Shown here: one piece after another, positions 1-12,300 of the stretch
Layout of the letters: each line of letters opens with the position of its first letter
How positions within the stretch are numbered: position 1 is the first letter of the stretch
NCBI GenBank assembly: GCA_963580285.1
Contig: OY757024.1
Coordinates: forward strand, 124,062,045-124,126,044
Direction: 5' to 3'
DNA length: 64,000 nt
Source of the DNA: Lucinisca nassula
Lineage: Eukaryota; Mollusca; Bivalvia; Lucinida; Lucinidae
Notes under the pieces: model-generated
Database searches by the model: none
What the model was told of the DNA's origin: nothing
Seen by the model: only the letters and a program-made list of their open reading frames with translations
Program-made: the position numbers and the translations under genes

Positions 1-395
1 GTCAGCTTGTCGTCCGTTGTCTGTCGTCTGTCGGTCCGTTACAAAAAACTTTAACATTGCTCATAACTTCCTTATTCTTTGACCGATTTCTTTAATATTC
101 ACACACCACACACCTTGCCACTAGTACTTAAGATTGATATACACAAACCTGACTTTGACCTTTACGTTGACCTTCCTCAAGGTCAAATACTTGTAAAAAT
201 TTGTTGTCGGTCCGTTACAAAAAAACTTTAACATTGCTCATAACTTCCTTATTCTTTGACCGATTTCTTTAATAGTCACACACCACACACCTTGCCACTA
301 GTACTTAAGATTGATATACACAAACCTGACCTTGACCTTTATGTTGACCTTCCTCAAGGTCAAATACTTGTAAAAATTTGTCTGACAACGCATGC
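1..395. repeat. Two tandem ~176-bp repeat units
   Basis: The motif GGTCCGTTACAAAAAAC recurs at 33 and 209, and the whole unit (TTGACC-rich with AAGGTCAAATACTTG near its end) is repeated nearly identically, giving a 176-bp period. It starts in a TCCG/GTCC-rich stretch like those at the ends of the larger array elements in this window. The array may continue to the left of the window. Confidence 0.8.
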
Positions 396-942
396 GGGGG
401 TATAATTGGCGCCAGTTAGGCGGCAGCTCTAGTTTGACCCTGGGGTCAAATTAGGGCCCAGGGTGAGGGGTTTTTGGTACTTTGCCCCTCTGTAGTAAGA
501 GTGGGGATTTGCGATGGCATGCCATCGACAGTATTCTAGTTGATCTTTACAATCAATTCGGACATAACTGGTTTATCTTGATTGACATAGTTTTCACACC
601 TTGTCCAGCTTATCTATAATGCCTTAGGCGAGTATTCACAGTTTCAAAGTGTTGACAGCTTGAGTAAATCAGCGAGTATACATATGTGTTATTGTCGCTG
701 ACTATGTTTTAACTGCCAAGTTCCCCGAAAAAAATGGCAAAATTTTCGGCCAAACTGGGGGAAAAAGGTAAAAAAAACGGGAGCCACACACCAACAGCAT
801 TATAAACTATTTCCGCGATTTAAGCGTTAGCGTTATAATGCCCCAACAGTGTATTCTTTTTTTAAATGTTTGATGATTATAGAGATCTAAGCATGATACC
901 AGAGTTTTTCCTTTGAATGCTTGCATATTTGCTTAGTCCATT
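396..942. other. No gene seen
   Basis: No convincing exon, RNA gene or terminal repeat was seen. It is AT-rich single-copy-looking DNA with a short G-rich patch near 440-480. Confidence 0.4.
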
Positions 943-1157
943 TTAACCCATAAGATGCCAATCATGACAATTTTCGCCTGCTTTGTTGTCTGCTGGTTAC
1001 TTTAAAAGTCATTTTTGCAAACAGTGTGGACCCATATCAGACAGCTGCTCTAGGAGCAGTCCGATTTGGGTCCACACTGTTTGCCTGTAGGCAAAGATAT
1101 TTTTAAAAAGTTTGAAAAAAAAAAATAGCAGACAACATAAGCAGATGACATTTTCAG
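943..1157 (+). mobile_element. TTAA-bounded hairpin MITE, family P5, right end lost
   Basis: The left end is TTAACCCATAAGATGCCA. The centre (1018-1084) is a palindrome whose arms read GCAAACAGTGTGGACCC and its complement (core A). The right end expected from the copies at 1727 and 41886 is missing: at about 1158 the sequence runs straight into another MITE. TTAA at the border followed by CCC suggests a piggyBac-like origin (inference). Confidence 0.75.
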
Positions 1158-1372
1158 ATGTAGAATGGACACACCTTCAGGGGAGGCAACTCCTGCAAAA
1201 GACTTTTGTCTCCCATGACAATAGGGGTCAACACTTAAAGGAAAGAATTTGCTCCTAAGGAGCAAATTCTTTCCTTTAAGAGTAGACTCCTTTTTCAGTG
1301 GGAAAGGGCTTATAGACAAGCCAACAGGAAGTCCCGAAAGTTGTCTCTCTTTGCCCATTACATGTTGTAATG
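1158..1372 (-). mobile_element. Hairpin MITE, family P7, truncated
   Basis: It carries a near-perfect palindrome at 1234-1280 built on AAAGGAAAGAATTTGCTCC, flanked by sequence shared with 30378-30620, 35364, 45056 and 58906-59137. Complete copies end in TTAAGGGGAATGGGAAC; here both outer ends are missing or decayed. Confidence 0.75.
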
Positions 1373-1466
1373 ATAAAGCACTTTTGATTGTAGCATGTGC
1401 ATGTCTTCCATGGATTTTTCCAGATCTTAAACATATTATTTTCATCAATGGTAACTCATTACATCT

Positions 1467-1694
1467 CACTAGTACTGGTAAACCGCTTAGAGGATCTAAG
1501 CCTGTCCAGGAACCGCGGTGCGAGGCGGACCGTCCATGCTAATAAACCCTATTGGTTTCATTGGGCGACAGGGCTTGAGATGTAATTTCATCTCAGTGTC
1601 GGGTAAAAGTCCAACAAAATTGGAAGCAACGTCTCCAAAATGACCTTTACAGTGTTGGCGGGGACGTTAAACATCAAATCAAACAAACAAACAA
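1467..1694 (+). mobile_element. SINE family S, 5'-truncated, with target duplication
   Basis: Flanked by a 14-bp direct repeat AACTCATTACATCT (1453-1466 and 1695-1708). The body matches the 3' three quarters of the ~300-bp element at 5373 and 31851, and it ends in GACGTTAAAC followed by a CAAA-rich tail. A truncated 5' end plus a duplication next to the tail is the mark of LINE-driven retrotransposition. No tRNA-like B box was seen in the full-length copies, so the RNA ancestor is unknown. Confidence 0.85.
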
Positions 1695-1726
1695 AACTCA
1701 TTACATCTAGTTGTTTGGACTGGTAT

Positions 1727-1962
1727 TTTAACCCATAAAATCCCAATCACGGCAATTTTCGTCTGCTTTGTCGTCTGCCGATTACCTTAAAAGTAATTTT
1801 TTTGCAAACTGTATGGACCCAGATCAGACTGCTGACCCAGATCAGCCTAAACTGTTTGCCTATATGCAAAAATATTTTTAAAAAGTTTGAAAAAAAATTC
1901 AGCAGTTGACATAAGCAGACAACATTTTCAGACGTAGTTTTTCTTGGTGTCTTAAGTGTTCA
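1727..1962 (+). mobile_element. TTAA-bounded MITE, family P5
   Basis: Starts TTAACCCATAAAATCCCA and ends near GGTGTCTTAAGTGTT. The core A palindrome at 1803-1859 is badly decayed: the right arm of the inner stem has been lost. Matches 943 and 41886-42130. Confidence 0.75.
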
Positions 1963-2019
1963 CATTACATACTACAATGAAAATTTTGTTGAATTATTTC
2001 TTACCATGTATTACATAGA

Positions 2020-2190
2020 GGTTTATCATATGACGTTGTTGATAAGCAGTGGATAATGTCAGATAATAAAATCGTATGACCACAAGTGTAATAACACCTT
2101 GGCTTGTAAGTAATGTCATGAGGACGTCCATATCAACCATGCATTTTTTGTGGAAAATTTGTCAAATCTAAAGGTGATGAAATCCAATTC
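2020..2190. repeat. Fragment of dispersed repeat T
   Basis: Sequence around TTTATCATATGACG, GATAAGCAGTGGATAA and CAACCATGCATTTTT is shared with 28118-28250 and 28400-28510. Terminal repeats of the complete element were not resolved. Confidence 0.6.
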
Positions 2191-3000
2191 AAAGTGGTCA
2201 TTTTTGGTCCAAAATTGACTGTTTTGGGGGGCCTGTGACCTTGAAAGGCCACCAAAATCTAATCAAATCTGGGGTATATGATAATGATATATTATACCAA
2301 GTTTGACTAAAATTGGCCAATAAGTTAATGAGATAAAGTGCAGACAAGCCATTTTTGGCCCACAATTGACTGTTTTTTTTTTTTTGGGTTGGGGGGGGGG
2401 GCTGTGACCTTGAAAAAAAGGTCAAGGTCACCAAAATCTAATTAAATCTGGGGTATGTTGTAATGATATATTGTATCAAGTTTGACTAAAATTGGTCAAT
2501 TAGTTAATGAGATAGAGTGCAGACAAGACATTTTTGGTCCCAAAATGACTGTTTTGCAGGGCATGTGATCTTGAAAAAAAAGGTCAAGGTTACCAAAATC
2601 TAATCAAATCTGGGATATGTTGTAATGATATATTGTTCCAAGTTTGACTAAAATTGGTCGATTAGTCAATGAGATAGAGTGTAAACAAGACATTTTGGCC
2701 CCAAAATGACTGTTTTGGTGGGCCTGTGACCTTGAAAAAAAGGTCAAGGTCATCAAAATCTAATCAAATCTGGGATATGTTGTAATGATATATTGAACCA
2801 AGTTTGACTAAAATTGGTCAATTAGTTAATTACATAGAGTGTAGACAAGACATTTTTGGCACCAAAATGACTGTTTTGGGGGGCCTGTGACCATGAGATA
2901 AAGGTCAATGTCATCATAACCTAATGACTGTTTTCCCCCATCCTGTTGATGTAAATGTGCAAGTTTGGTCAAAATCCATCCATAAGTTTAGAAGATGTAG
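2191..3000. repeat. Tandem array, ~160-bp unit, five copies
   Basis: Units carry AAATCTGGGGTATGTTG, ACCAAGTTTGACTAAAATTGG and GTGACCTTGAAAAAAAGGTC; AAATCTGG recurs at about 2264, 2444, 2605 and 2765 (period 160-161 apart from an expanded T/G run at 2372-2400). The array stops about 40 bp before the first recognised exon of the MYND gene. Confidence 0.85.
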
Positions 3001-3042
3001 TGCTTCAAACATGTTATGCCGACGCTGACACATTTATTGCAG

Positions 3043-3208
3043 GATTCCCGTATAGCAAGAACACCATATCATGCCCTGACACAGAGTGAGAGAGAAACAT
3101 TCAATGATAGACGTAGACTTCTGGCACATGTGGGACATATTCTCCGAGGGAAAGCTGTAGAGAGGGAGAAGAGAAGACTTTTAGAAGAACAAAAAGTTGG
3201 TTCTAGAA
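3043..3208 (+). CDS. MYND gene, first recognised exon
   Basis: Codes a charged, probably helical segment (…[15 protein letters not shown]…[11 protein letters not shown]…). It ends phase 1 at a strong donor, A|GTAAGT. The 3' splice site TTTATTGCAG at 3033-3042 makes it an internal exon starting phase 0. The frame stays open up to an ATG at 3016, so translation starting there is the alternative; I prefer the splice site because the upstream codons lie at the edge of a repeat array. Confidence 0.75.
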
Positions 3209-3244
3209 GTAAGTTTAACCTTAATAATTTTTTGTGTGAGACAG

Positions 3245-3328
<84 letters not shown>

Positions 3329-6300
3329 TTAATAGCAGAATTACGCTATATATTATATCAATTAATTTGATTGATTGATAGTCAGAAATGGGTATGGCTA
3401 CATTAATTTATTCAGCAGGATAAGGGTAAATCTCAACAATTTTATAATTTTCATATGAAATGACCACTTGTGTAAGAGCTATGTTCCTATGGTTACAGGT
3501 GCCAGTCCTAGTTCAGCATTTATCTATATTGGTGCTGGAGCCCCTCTCCCTCCTGATGCTAGGAGACCCAAGTTCCTAAAGACCCAGCCCCCTTCTGCCG
3601 GGGATGGTCCCATTGTAACCTTCGAGGGGTCACAGCAAGAAATCTCTCCAGTAGAGGCTGTGGAGACAGAATACAAAGGGGACGGTGAACACAGGGTGGG
3701 GCCAAGGTGAGTATTTGAATAATCTGAGCACAATTGCAAGAAAGTTTCATTACGAAAACATGCCTATACAAATACATTGTAAACTTAACCGCCAAAAAAG
3801 GAGAATTTTCAGATGAAAATTTGTGATATTTTTCTTATTTTAGTTCAAAATATAGATTGTGGGTACTCGCTAGAACCACCTCATTGAGGCGGTTAACGAG
3901 TACCCACACTCTATAGTTTAGAGCAGAAATAAGAAAAATAAGTTATACCCCTGTAAACCCCAGTTTTACGATACAAAAGTGAGGTTCAATGGGGCAAAAG
4001 TTATATAGGTGTGTTTTTGTGATGGTTTTCAAGTTGATTGACATGTGTGACCAGGGCAAACTCAGATCAGTCTGTGCATATGTCCAGTCTGATCAGGGCC
4101 TTCACTCTCAGTATGAAGCTTCTGTTTTTACCTTTCATGCACTAAGCAAGTTGGCCTGATGGTATTTTCAAAGTACAGTAAAATTCCTGTATTAAGACCA
4201 CCTTTGGGACTGTTCAAAAGTGGTCTTTAAGACCACTTTTGAACAGTTCCAGAGGTGGCCTTAAAGACCACTTTTGAACAGTTCCAAAGGTGGTCCATGA
4301 CCAGAGGAAATTGTGTGCAGGAAATTCGAAGAAAGAATAACTGCACCCTTATAAATAAGCTTTTCAAAGCAGAATTAGTCTTAATTTTATGTGGTCTTAA
4401 TAGCGGAATTTTACTGAATTTCTTTTTCTTATTTTTCAGCAAAAAACAAGGCTTCACATTACAGCTTTATTTCTTTAACTTTTGTAAATAATGCTGTCTG
4501 TCTCTCCATCCATTTGTCTGTGTCTGTCCATCTATCTGTCTGTCTGTCTGTCTGTCCATCTGTTGGCAAGTCTTAGTATTGTTCATGAATGATGTTGATT
4601 TCTTGTTGATGTTTATTCCTTTTCAAGATTGCTTTGTGTGATAAAGGTTCCTCCAAAAAGTCCTAAAAAACCAAGGTAAATGCATGGCTTGTTTTTTTTT
4701 CTTAATAGTCTAAATTACTAAGATAACATGAGTAACATAAATCTCTGAGATGAACTTTTAAACTTTTAATGTGTATTTAATTGACTGAATTAAGTTGTTA
4801 TATTATAAACTTTAAAATATAAATAACATAGTAGCTTTAAAATATATTAATAACGTAGTAGTCCTTCATTTTTTATGCCATTCTGGCATTACCTGAGCTA
4901 AAATCTTGAACCATTTTTTTTCTGGCTGCACAAACAGACTGACAAAACTTGACAAATACTTTGTTTTGTATTGGTGTAGGTAACAACATGATAGTAACAA
5001 CATGATAGTAAATGACTGTTATTATTAAAATCTTTACTTATTTAAACGTCTTTATTTAATTCAGTATTAATTAGTAAGTTATTCTGTTATTCTTTAATTT
5101 GTGAATTTGTTTTCTTAAATTAATAATTTCTTTAACTACTTTTTCAAGGTTTGAACATGTTCACCGTATTCCACCAATGTTTCCACCAGTTAGGTAAATA
5201 ATGCATGCTTGAAAATATAGAAAATTGTAATTTTTATCCATAAGACAATAAATGAATGCAATTTCATTGCATTTTTAAGCAAACACAAACCATTCCCTTT
5301 AGTTTTTAAAATAGAGAGTAACAGCATCACAAAAACATGCCTGTATAATTTTGTCCCTCTTAAACCCCACTTCTGCCTCCGCACATCGGGGCTCGAAGAA
5401 ATATATGGGCTGCATGATGCTTCCACGCAGAGCTGAAACCGACCCGCACACAAATACTGGTAAACTACTTAGAGGATCTAAGCCTGCCCAGGCAAAGCGG
5501 TGTGAGTTGGCCCGTCCATGCTTATAAACCTATTGGTTTCATTGGGGGACAGAGCTTGAGATGTCATTTCATCTCAATGTCGGGTAAATGTCCCACAAAA
5601 TTGGAAGCACTGTCTCCAAAATGACCTTTACAGTGTTGACGGGGACTTTAAACCTCAAATCAAACAAACAAAATATTAAACCCCACTTGTTTAAAGTAAA
5701 ACTGGGGTTTACAGGGGTATAAATTAGTTTTCCTAATTCTGCTCCAAAACATAGATTGTGGGAACTCGTTAGAACTGCTTCAGTGTTCTTGAAGAAAAAT
5801 AAGGAAAACAATATATACCCCAATTAGCCCATTGTATGTGGGAAACCACTAAAGGGGTACCTTGGCAAACAGTGCAGGCCCAGATCAGACACTGCAGAAC
5901 CCGGCGTCTGATCAGGGCCTGCACTATTTGCTAACAGAATTTTCTGTCAAAAATAGAATAAAAATGAAAAAATAGCCTGACACCCCTTATATATGGGCCC
6001 CGTCAAGCGAATTTGGTACTTATAGCCTATGCAAGCAGCGAAGGTTCAGGCGAGCCTGCGCATCTACGCAGTCTCGCCAGAACCTTCGCTGCTCGCTCAT
6101 ACAAGCTTTGAATCAAGAGCAACCTTCAGACAGAAAGCCATATCCCTGGCCCCTCCGAATGGCTGGGCATGCACAGTTAAAATGTGTCATGACGGAATGC
6201 TCGAAGACACAAATTCGCTTGGCAGGGCTCATATGACAAATGGACTTGTTCAACATATAGCAATGGAAGAGTCCACTAGTATACAATGGGTTAAACCTGG

Positions 6301-9300
6301 TTTTCTATAAAGTGGGGTTTATGGGGGTGTTCATTAGACAGACTTGTTTTTGTGAACCGAAGAATACCAAATAATGTAAACAGTACAGTAGAGATTTATA
6401 ATGAACTTATGAATGAAATACAACATCTGACTGCATTACACAAAAAAATCTGACAGTAATGTCTGCAATTATGCTGTTAGAAACCTAATTCCATCATTGA
6501 ATATAGGGATCAACCATGGTTTTTCATGCATTAACATTTGCCGGATCCCGAGGAAGCTGTTTGAACATGAGGCCGCTAGGCCGAATGTTTAAATATCTTC
6601 CGAGGGATCCGGCAAATGTTAATGCAATGAAATTGCCATGGATGATCGTTGTTCTTGCATAACTTTCGAATCCGACAGCAAATTTTGACGAAAACGCCCA
6701 AAAGCTCCATATAAAGTCCATATAAACTCTTCAAATGCGACAGGCAAACCAAAATTGCGGCCAGTTCGGAATGTTGTTTACAATGACGTTGTCATGCAGT
6801 GACGTCATCATAGAACCCTAAAACACTACGTTCAGGGCGATAATGTTACTTCGCTCAATGTAACGTAAACAAAACAAGGCCCGTCTTGTAATATCAAAAG
6901 CTCAAAATCCATGTTCAAACAGCACGCGAATTTCATGATTTGAACATGGTTTTTGCTGTTTGAGCACGGCTTTCGGTCTATTTGACAATGGCTTCAAACA
7001 GCTATGCGCATAGGTTTTTATGCAAGAATGTTGTTTCTCATTGGCAGGTACTGGTTTTAATCCTTGTCCTGCTGAGCCCAGAGATTCCTTATCTTTAAAA
7101 CAATGTAGGTCCAGATCAGATGGCTTCTGAAGAAGCCATCTGATCAGGATCTTCATTGTTTTGTCATTCAGTTTATGAATTTGTGCAATAACTTGCATCA
7201 AGTAATCTGATTGGTTGAAAATCAGTAGTGGGTGTGGCATATTTAAATATTCAGTAGGTCAAGGGTTAAGCTACTGTCATCATTTGCTTTTTTATGCAAA
7301 TATAACAATTTGAAAAGAAAACAAATGAATTAGTGCAATGGAATAGGTGAAGCAGTAGTGAAAATTCTCATTTTGAAGGGTAAACCATCAATTCTAGGAT
7401 TACAAATTGGGTTTTATGGGTTGACTGCGTTGTCACTGTAAAACAAAATTTCCAACCATAGAACTGATGATTAACAATTTCACTACTGCTTTATTGTACT
7501 ATGAGTAATTTAGAGATCAGCTTGGCTATGTCTCTATCTTACCGGGCTTTCATTACACTATCTTCTTATACTGAGTCGGTCATATCTGGCCATTACCTCA
7601 GTTGATTGCGTGGCTAAATTTAGCTGAAAAAAAAAGAAAAAAAGGAGAGGCACTGGATGCGTCCTTAAATTTATTTACAATCTGCATAACAGAGGTATCC
7701 TAAAACGCATACCTCTGAGTCCCAATCTTACACTGTGCGGGCTTTGAACTCTTCTGCGGACTTGGCATTCACTGCAGAGGAGGGAAGACTATTCCATTGG
7801 GGAATAGTTCTAGGAAAGAACGAGTTCTTCAGGGCATCACTACACAAGTCAACTTAGTAACAGGGCCTGAATATTGCATATAACCTATCTGCCAATGCTG
7901 ATTGAACAAACTTTCATTATACACAAGACAGCTATAGGGCCTGAATATTGCATATAACCCACCTGGCAAGGCTGATTGGACAGACTTTCATTAAACAGAA
8001 AGTCAACTGTAACAGGGCCTGAATATTGCATACAACCTATCTGCAAAGGCTGATAGGAGTCTGACCTGTTTTAAAATGACATATGTTTGGAAATTTCACG
8101 AGTGTTGTTTATGTCGTGTCACTAGGGATATTAAATTTGTGACTTGCTCCATTACTAGTTAACCCTTTAAGATCAGTTACCCTGGCAGACGGCATTTTCA
8201 AAGTAATTTTGTCTTATTTTTCAGAGAAAATAAAGCTTGAAATTTTATGTGAATTGTCTGCCCAGCAGACAAGTGAATTGTCTGCCCAGCAGACAATTCA
8301 CATTAAACATCAAGCCTTATTTTTTCTGAAAAATGACAAAAACAATTTTATTGTTGTCTGCTGAAAAACTTTTGTTTGTGCCATAGGAGTTAGTTAAGAT
8401 GCATGGATTTGAGATTGATTAGTAAACTCAACTCATTACGAAAACACGCCTATACAAATACATTGCCACCTTTATCGCCGAAAAAATGACAATTTCATGA
8501 TGAAAAATTGTGATATTTTTCTTATTTCTGTTCAAAATATAGATTGTGGGCACTCGTTATAACCGCCTCATCGAGGCAGTTCTAACGAGTACCCACAATC
8601 TATATTTTTGAGCAGAAATAAGAAAAATAAGTTATACCCCCGGAAACCCCAGTTTTACTATATAAAAGTGCGGTTCAAGGGGGTCAAAATTATAAAGGCG
8701 TGTTTTCGTGATGTTAATTTTATAACTGTGCTGTTTTTGGAATGACTTACCATAATCCCAAAGGTGTTCGAGCTGCTGAAGCTCAGCTGTAATATAATTT
8801 GAATCTCATCATCAGAGTAATTTTTATTTTAGAAAACACACAGGGGTGTTAATTATGACAGAGGCAAAGTTTAAGAGGCTTCAAAAGTTAAATCCCGATT
8901 CTCAGATAAGACTGAGGTCAAAAATGAAGAGAAGGTTTGATATTTATTTCAGCCTGTAGTCTTGTCAAAGAGGTTTATGGGATTAAAAACTGGAATAGGA
9001 CAGTAGTTTAACGGCCCTATACTATGTTTTTATGTCACCTGTCATGTAGAGACGAGGTGAAGTTTTGGGATCACTTTTTGTCCGTTGTGCATCCGTGTGT
9101 GCGTAGACTTTTTCTTCAAACGGTTTTACATAGCCTAATATAGGGAAAATCTTTAAAAATCTTCTTCTCTGAAACTGTAAAGACTCAGGTCTTTGATATT
9201 TGGTATGAAGCTTCATCTTGTGCACCTCTATCAAGATTGTTCAAAATATAGCCCTGGGGCCAAAAATGCCCTCACCCCAGGGCCCTTTAGTTTTACATAG

Positions 9301-12300
9301 ACTTATATAAGGAAAGTCTTTAAAAATCTTCTTCTCTGAAACCAGAAGGCTCAGGTCTTTGATATTTGGTATGAAGCTCCATCTTGTAGACCTCTATCAA
9401 GATTCATCAAATTAATGGCCTGGGGCCAAAGATACCCCCGCCCCGGGGCCCTTTGGTTTTACATAGACTTATATAGGGAAAACCTTTAGAAATCTTCTTG
9501 TCTGAAACCAGAAGGCTCAGGTGTTCGATATTTGGTATGGAGCTTCATCTTGTGGACCTTTATTGAGATTTTCCAATTTATAGCTTTGGCGCTATAAATG
9601 CCCCCGCCCCGGGGCCCTTTGGTTCTACATAAACTTATATAGGGAAAACCTTTAAAAATCTTCTTGCCTGAAACCAGACAACTCAGGTCTTTGCTATTTG
9701 GTTTGAAGCTTCATCTTGTGGATCTCTAATAAGATTGTTCAAATTATAGCCCTGGGACCAAAAAATGGATCCTCCCTGGGTCCCACTGGTTTTACATCGA
9801 CTTATATAGGAAAAACCTTTAAAAATATTCTTTCTTGTCTGAAACCACAAGGCCTAGGTCTTTGATATTTGGTATGAAGCTTTATCTAGCAGACCTCTAC
9901 CAAGATTGTTCAGATTATAGCCCTGGGGCCAAAAATGGGCCCACCCTGGTGCCCACAGGTTTTACATAGACTTATATAGGGAAAACCTTTGAAAATGTTC
10001 TTGTCTGAAACCAGAAGGCCAAGGTCTTTGATATTTTGTATGAAGCTTCATCTAGTGGATCTCTACCAATATTGTTCAAATTATAGCCCTGAGGCCAAAA
10101 ATTGGCCAATCCCAGGGCCCACTTGTCTTACATAGACTTAATTGGGTAAATCTTTGAAAATCTTCTTGTCTGAAATCAGAAGGCCAAGGTCTTTGATATT
10201 TGGTATGAAGCTTTGTCTTGTGGATTTCTACGAAGATTGTTCAAATTATAGCCCTGGGGCTGAAATGGCCCAGTCCCGGGGACCACAGGTTTTATATAGA
10301 CTTAATTGGGTAAACCTTTAAAAAGGTCTTGTCTGAAACCAGGGGGCTCCGGTCTTTGATATTTTGTATGAAGCTTCACCTTTTAGACCTCCCTCAAAAT
10401 TATGCAAATTATAGCCCTGGGGCCAATAATGGCCCTCCCTGGGGCCCACTTGTTACACTATGGATCAGGAGATGATCCAGGGCCATCATGGCCCTCTTGT
10501 TATAGCTTGTATGAGGGCTAAATTTTCTTCCCTTTTTCTATTATTTTTCTGGGTTGAAATATATAAGGCCAACCATTTTCTATTTCCTCTCTTTTTTTCC
10601 TTTGAATGAAAATGAATGGAATAGGTAGACATGGTTTTTCACTTCAGTTAGAATTGAAATTTCATTTTCAATATTTATGATGTAATGAAGACAATTATTA
10701 GAGCTAAAATTCAATGAAGTGTTTCATAAAGAATTTTAGCAAAAACATTTGTTTTCATTATATCATGACTAACCCATTTTGTACCGGACACCCCCAAATG
10801 GGTACCATGGCAAACAGTGCAGGCCCAGATCAGACGCAGTGATCTGTGGGGTCTGATCTGGGTATACTCGATTTGCCAATGTCCCCAAATTAGGATGGTA
10901 GGTCTATATGGGCTAAATTGGGGGTTGTTTATAGAACTGTTTTCACATACTCACTATTTTTTTCTATTTATTTTGAAGTATTATGAGGAAAACCTTTGTG
11001 AGGTATCAGTTTTAGTTAGCAGTTATTCTTCTCAATCTATATTTATACTATATACATGCATATTTCTCTTCATTTATGATCACTACGCTTTTAGTACTGT
11101 ATTTGCCCTGAAAGCTCAGACACTTTTCCATGAGTTTTAGAATCATAAAACTTGATTTTATTCATTATTTGGTCGATTGTTTATCAATTGACCCAAAGGT
11201 ATAAAGGACTAAACCTCTATTAGTGCTGGAGTCCACGTGACTACCACTGATTTGTAGGAATCCACGCATATTATTAATAGAATTTTATCGCAGTGAGGTC
11301 AGCGTGTTTGCATAAAAGGTTAACTGTAAAATCTGGGCTGGATTCATGGGTTGGGCTAGGCAAACAGTGTAGACCCAGATCAGACGCCGCTGAATGCGGC
11401 GTCTGATCAGGGTCTTCACTCTTTGCTTAGAGTATAGGAATTTAAGGGTTAGGCGCTGAAAAACACAGCGTCTGATCATGGTCTACATGGTTTGCTTTCA
11501 GTACAGGAGTTTAAGGGTTAAACGAAACAGTCCACGCTCAGGCCCATTTTTCCTAACTACACCCAGAGACAATCGACCCACCAGTACCCTCAGTGCTTTG
11601 ATTGGGTTGATTGTTGTCAATAGACCCAAAGTTATAAGGACAATCTGTTAGTGCTGGAGTCCATGTGACTGTCACTGATTTGTAGGAAATCCATGTAACT
11701 TATTCATTGAAAATAGTAGTGTTAACCCTTGTCCTGCTGAATATTCATATATGCCACACCCACTACTGATTATCAACCAATCAGATTACTTGATGCAAAT
11801 TATTACAACAAATTTACAACCTGAATGACAAACAATGTAGATCCTGATCAGATGGCTTCTTCAGAAGCCATCTGATCTGGATCTACATTGTTTCAAAGAA
11901 AAGGCATATCCGGATTCAGCAGGACAAGGGTTAATTTTATCTCAGTGTGGTCAGCGTGTTGCATAAAAGGGTTATCTGTAGAATCTGGACTGGAATCATG
12001 GGTTGGGCTAGGCAAACAGTGTAGACCCAGATCAGACGCCACAGAACATGGTGTCTGATCAGGGTCTACACTGTTTGCTATCAGTACAGGAATTTAAGGG
12101 TCAGACGCCGAAAACTGCAGCATCTGATCAGGATCTTCATGGTTTACTTACAGTACAGGAATTAATGTTTAAACAAGATAGTCCAACGCTCAGGTCCATT
12201 TTCCCGATCTACACTCAGAGACAATTCACCCACCAGTACTCTCAGTGCTTTGATATATTTTAGCCACAAATACTTATGATCTGTGGCAAAAAAAGTGTAG

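Noticed and set aside
1050..1469. 139-codon open frame on the - strand
   Set aside because: It runs through a P5 hairpin, a P7 hairpin and unique DNA; the openness comes from palindromic repeat sequence, with no domain or splice signal.
3016..3042. ATG at 3016 as the true start of the MYND protein
   Set aside because: The frame is open for only nine codons upstream of a usable acceptor at 3041-3042, at the edge of a tandem repeat. It stays as an alternative.
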